Shown here one piece after another: positions 5,828-7,901 of a DNA stretch of 7,901 nucleotides. Location: positions 607,897 through 615,797 of the forward strand of contig CP070800.1 in the NCBI GenBank assembly GCA_020343555.1. The letters run 5' to 3'. The translations under genes and the position numbers were made by a program. How positions within the stretch are numbered: the first letter of the stretch is position 1; every line of letters begins with the position of its first letter. Source of the stretch: Dehalococcoidales bacterium (lineage in GTDB: Bacteria; Chloroflexota; Dehalococcoidia; Dehalococcoidales; UBA2162). The notes under the pieces are model-generated. The model did no database searches, had not been told where the DNA came from, and saw only the letters and a list, made by a program, of their open reading frames with translations.

Positions 5828-7150
5828 TTATTTTGCTTTCAGGTCTAACTTTGTAAGGGCTACAATCAGGTTGAATCGTTCATCGACCATATCCTGAATA
5901 TGGTCGATATCTTCTTTCTTCAGATGGCTGAAGCGCCCCATTGTGCCCGTGAATTCTTCTATCGGCAGTCGGTTTTTCGGTTGATAATTCAGGGTGTATT
6001 TTCCGTCTTCACATTCCCAGAGTGGAAAATAGTTGGTCTCCACTGCCATCCTGCTGATTTCGACAGAACTGTTTTCAGGAGATCTCCATCCCGTATAGCA
6101 TGGAGAGAACAGGTGAAGATATGTCATCCCGTCTTTAACCTTCTTTGCTTTCTCCAGCTTGAGAGCATAGTCTTCCAGGTGACTCAGTGTAGCGGTGGCA
6201 GTATATGGAATACCGTGATCCGCCATTATCAAAGGCATATATTTGGAGTTATTACGCTTTCCATCTCTATACTCCCCGACAGGAGAAGTGAACGTCCATG
6301 CAGCGAATGGGGTTGTTCCTGAACTCTGGATACCGGTAGCCATATACGCCTCATTATCAATACAAATGTAGATTATATTCTCTCCTCGTTCAGCTGCCCC
6401 GGAAAGACCGGCCAAGCCAACATCGGCGGTAGCGCCATCGCCAACCATTACTACGCACATTATATCCTGGCTTGTTTTCTGGTAGTAACGTTTTGCTCCA
6501 GCCGCGGTAGATGTCGGATTGGTCATCAAAGCAAAATAACATGGAACTCGAGCGCTTGCCTGCATCCCGATACCCTGTGTAATCCTTGAACAGCAACCGG
6601 GAGTACCGAAGAAAGCAACGTTATCTCCAAGGATCTTGCCTGTAATTCGCGATATCGTCTCGATGGGGCATCCTGAACACAATCCGACACCCGAGGTAAA
6701 AAGGTCCTCGGTTATGAAATGACTTCGCACTTTCTCGCTATCACCCACAAGTTCAAGGACTTCATGCGGACAGGCTTTCACGCATTCTGGATCCCCATTA
6801 CACATCTCGCACTTGAAAGCAACCTGACTATCCTCATCGAGGAACATGTTGCCGTAGGTACACGCATCTACGCAACTTCCGCAGCCGATACAGTTGTCGC
6901 TTATAACACGAACGACTCCGGCTTCTTCACTTTTTACTATGGCGTCTGACGGACAGGCATCCATGCATAGTGGTTGAGAACACTGATAGCAGGTGATGTT
7001 TTTAGACCTGGCAACCTGATGAACATCACCTGCCTTGATAACCGAGCCAGCTGCTCCATCTCTCGCTTCACAGGCTTCTTCACAGGCAGTGCAATCGGGT
7101 GGGCAGTCTCTTCTTTTCACCAGCGTATCGTAAAATCTTGCCATTTTCAT
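5828..7150 (-). CDS. porB: 2-oxoacid:ferredoxin oxidoreductase beta subunit with N-terminal four-cluster ferredoxin domain
   Basis: The 440-residue protein joins two modules. Residues 1-135 form a CooF/HycB-like polyferredoxin with four cysteine groups: C16/C20/C23/C27, C54/C57/C62/C66, C87/C90/C93/C97 and C114/C117/C123/C127. Residues from about 145 to 440 are a PorB thiamine-pyrophosphate subunit. It has cluster cysteines C158, C161, C186 or C187 and C351 (SPCYTGW). It also has the TPP/Mg motif GDGATADVG (237-245) with IDNEAYMATGIQ (264-275). With PorA it would oxidise a 2-oxoacid and CoA to acyl-CoA and CO2, or catalyse the reverse, with electrons leaving through the attached ferredoxin. 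A stand-alone PorB is about 300 residues, so the extra length is the fused domain. The porA stop is 40 bases upstream, indicating one operon. The start may be ATG 7150 or ATG 7144; GGGA upstream is better spaced for 7144. Pyruvate is likely, but other 2-oxoacids remain possible. Confidence 0.9.
   Translation of the reverse strand: MKMARFYDTLVKRRDCPPDCTACEEACEARDGAAGSVIKAGDVHQVARSKNITCYQCSQPLCMDACPSDAIVKSEEAGVVRVISDNCIGCGSCVDACTYGNMFLDEDSQVAFKCEMCNGDPECVKACPHEVLELVGDSEKVRSHFITEDLFTSGVGLCSGCPIETISRITGKILGDNVAFFGTPGCCSRITQGIGMQASARVPCYFALMTNPTSTAAGAKRYYQKTSQDIMCVVMVGDGATADVGLAGLSGAAERGENIIYICIDNEAYMATGIQSSGTTPFAAWTFTSPVGEYRDGKRNNSKYMPLIMADHGIPYTATATLSHLEDYALKLEKAKKVKDGMTYLHLFSPCYTGWRSPENSSVEISRMAVETNYFPLWECEDGKYTLNYQPKNRLPIEEFTGTMGRFSHLKKEDIDHIQDMVDERFNLIVALTKLDLKAK
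5882..5908. repeat. Perfect 10-base inverted repeat near the 3' end of porB
   Basis: ATCGACCATA at 5882-5891 and its exact reverse complement at 5899-5908 flank a 7-base loop, about 55-80 bases before the porB stop. In the protein it encodes the IDHI...MVDE region. No T-tract follows on either strand, so it is not a standard terminator; it could form an mRNA stem or be chance from similar codons. Confidence 0.5.
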
Positions 7151-7190
7151 ATTCCCTTTCCGGTTATATTGATCCAGGTTAAAGTATGTG

Positions 7191-7901
7191 TTACTCGATG
7201 TTAAGCCACGTTATTTCCTGGTGTGATTTACCTTCGGCAGCCAGTTGAGTTATATCCACAGCCCGTTCGACCATCTCGAGGCTGCAGTCTGTTCCGCCGA
7301 TGCCGGCTATGAACCCGGTTACCGGTATATTCTCAGGTAAGTCCTGCATTGCTGCCTTAATCTCAAAAAAGTTTACCCCGGATTGCCATCCGAAAATGAC
7401 ATTCCTGTCAACAACACCGACAGCCTTTTTCCCTTTGAGTGCTGCAAGCAGTCTTTCTCTTGGGTAAGGTCTGAAAAGTCTTATTCTTATAGCGCCTATT
7501 TTCTCGCCTTTCTCCCGCCTGCTGTCGACAACATCTTTAATCGCTCCTGTCTGACTGCCCATGCTGACCATTACTATCTCGGCATCATCCGTACGGTATT
7601 CTTCTATCTGTCCGCCGTAACTCCTGCCGAAACCTTCCTGGTATTCATTTTCGATATCTTCAAGTTTTTTCTTGGTTTTCTGATGAGCAACCGCGTGTTT
7701 ATGACGCCATTCTGCGAATAGTTCCTCCCTGGTATTGGTCGGTACAGTTAACGGATCTTCCAGACAGAGTTTGGGACGATTGTACTGTGCCAGGGGAGCA
7801 AGAAATGCGTTCACATCCTCCTCGTAAGGGAGTTCTACTCTCTCTGTCAGGTAAGACAGGTAGTAACCGTCAAAACATACGTTAACCGGGAGAAGTATTT
7901 C
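7191..7901 (-). CDS. porA: 2-oxoacid:ferredoxin oxidoreductase alpha subunit, C-terminal part, 5' end outside window
   Basis: The frame is open to the right edge, so only the last 236 residues are present. A GTG at 7814 is internal, not a start: the residues before it (EILLPVNVCFDGYYLSYLTE) match the conserved PorA stretch 'llPvmvc.DGf.lsh..E'. After a charged helical segment comes the domain II core: EIVMVSMGSQTGAIKDVVD, then IRIRLFRPYPRERLLAAL, KAVGVVDRN and FIAGIGGTD. These are standard for the pyruvate synthase alpha subunit. PorA supplies the domain that binds the 2-oxoacid and completes the active site with PorB. The substrate-contacting residues of domain I lie outside the window, so pyruvate cannot be confirmed against 2-oxoisovalerate, phenylglyoxylate or oxalate relatives. 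porB follows after 40 bases in the same direction. Gamma and delta subunits are not visible and may be upstream. Confidence 0.93.
   Translation of the reverse strand, partial: EILLPVNVCFDGYYLSYLTERVELPYEEDVNAFLAPLAQYNRPKLCLEDPLTVPTNTREELFAEWRHKHAVAHQKTKKKLEDIENEYQEGFGRSYGGQIEEYRTDDAEIVMVSMGSQTGAIKDVVDSRREKGEKIGAIRIRLFRPYPRERLLAALKGKKAVGVVDRNVIFGWQSGVNFFEIKAAMQDLPENIPVTGFIAGIGGTDCSLEMVERAVDITQLAAEGKSHQEITWLNIE

Noticed and set aside
5900..6322. Plus-strand 140-residue open frame antisense to porB
   Set aside because: Shadow of the conserved PorB frame; its protein has no recognisable motif.
7383..7721. Plus-strand 112-residue open frame antisense to porA, with a hydrophobic C-terminal stretch
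   Set aside because: The hydrophobic stretch comes from reading charged Lys/Glu-rich PorA codons backwards; PorA conservation explains the region.
7812..7814. GTG at 7814 as the start of a separate 207-residue protein
   Set aside because: The frame continues upstream to the window edge with conserved PorA sequence, so this is an internal Val codon.

Overview
The window looks like a stretch of chromosome from an anaerobic bacterium of moderate GC content. It encodes iron-sulfur and molybdopterin redox enzymes, an oxygen-sensitive-type 2-oxoacid:ferredoxin oxidoreductase, and CoA-thioester enzymes. It has no oxygenases, phage genes, transposases, RNA genes or CRISPR array. Bacterial Shine-Dalgarno sites and sigma70-type promoters are visible. 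Dehalococcoidia-like Chloroflexota or Desulfobacterota would both fit, but the lineage is a guess from gene content and cannot be fixed without a search.

Layout. (1) Positions 1-2393, plus strand: the C-terminal part of a molybdopterin (DMSO reductase family) oxidoreductase, overlapping by 4 bases a 268-residue protein with sixteen cysteines for four [4Fe-4S] clusters. They form a catalytic/electron-transfer pair; no membrane anchor gene follows. (2) Positions 2418-3419, minus strand: a divergent, C-terminally short acyl-CoA dehydrogenase-like protein. (3) Positions 3420-3596: a compact divergent control region with two good sigma70-type promoters facing away from each other, a 9-base direct repeat over the leftward start site, and a strong Shine-Dalgarno before a TTG start. 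(4) Positions 3597-5805, plus strand: a class III (CaiB/BaiF) CoA transferase and an ACMSD-type amidohydrolase, probably one operon. (5) Positions 5828-7901, minus strand: porA (partial, running off the right edge), then porB. The porB product is fused at its N-terminus to a four-cluster ferredoxin module. All genes are tightly packed; the only gap over 50 bases is the divergent promoter region.

How the genes may work together (inference). The CoA transferase would activate an organic acid as a CoA thioester. The ACAD-like protein would act on, or bind, acyl-CoA. The amidohydrolase would decarboxylate or hydrolyse a related carboxylate. The divergent promoters suggest shared control of these three. 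The Por enzyme would oxidise a 2-oxoacid to acyl-CoA, or run in reverse, passing electrons through its built-in ferredoxin. The molybdopterin pair is a separate redox unit of unknown substrate.

The most unusual points are the ferredoxin-PorB fusion, the truncated ACAD-like protein lacking the usual C-terminal active-site segment, and the amidohydrolase with Phe in place of the first metal-binding His. I found no clear evidence of a wholly new defence or mobile system.
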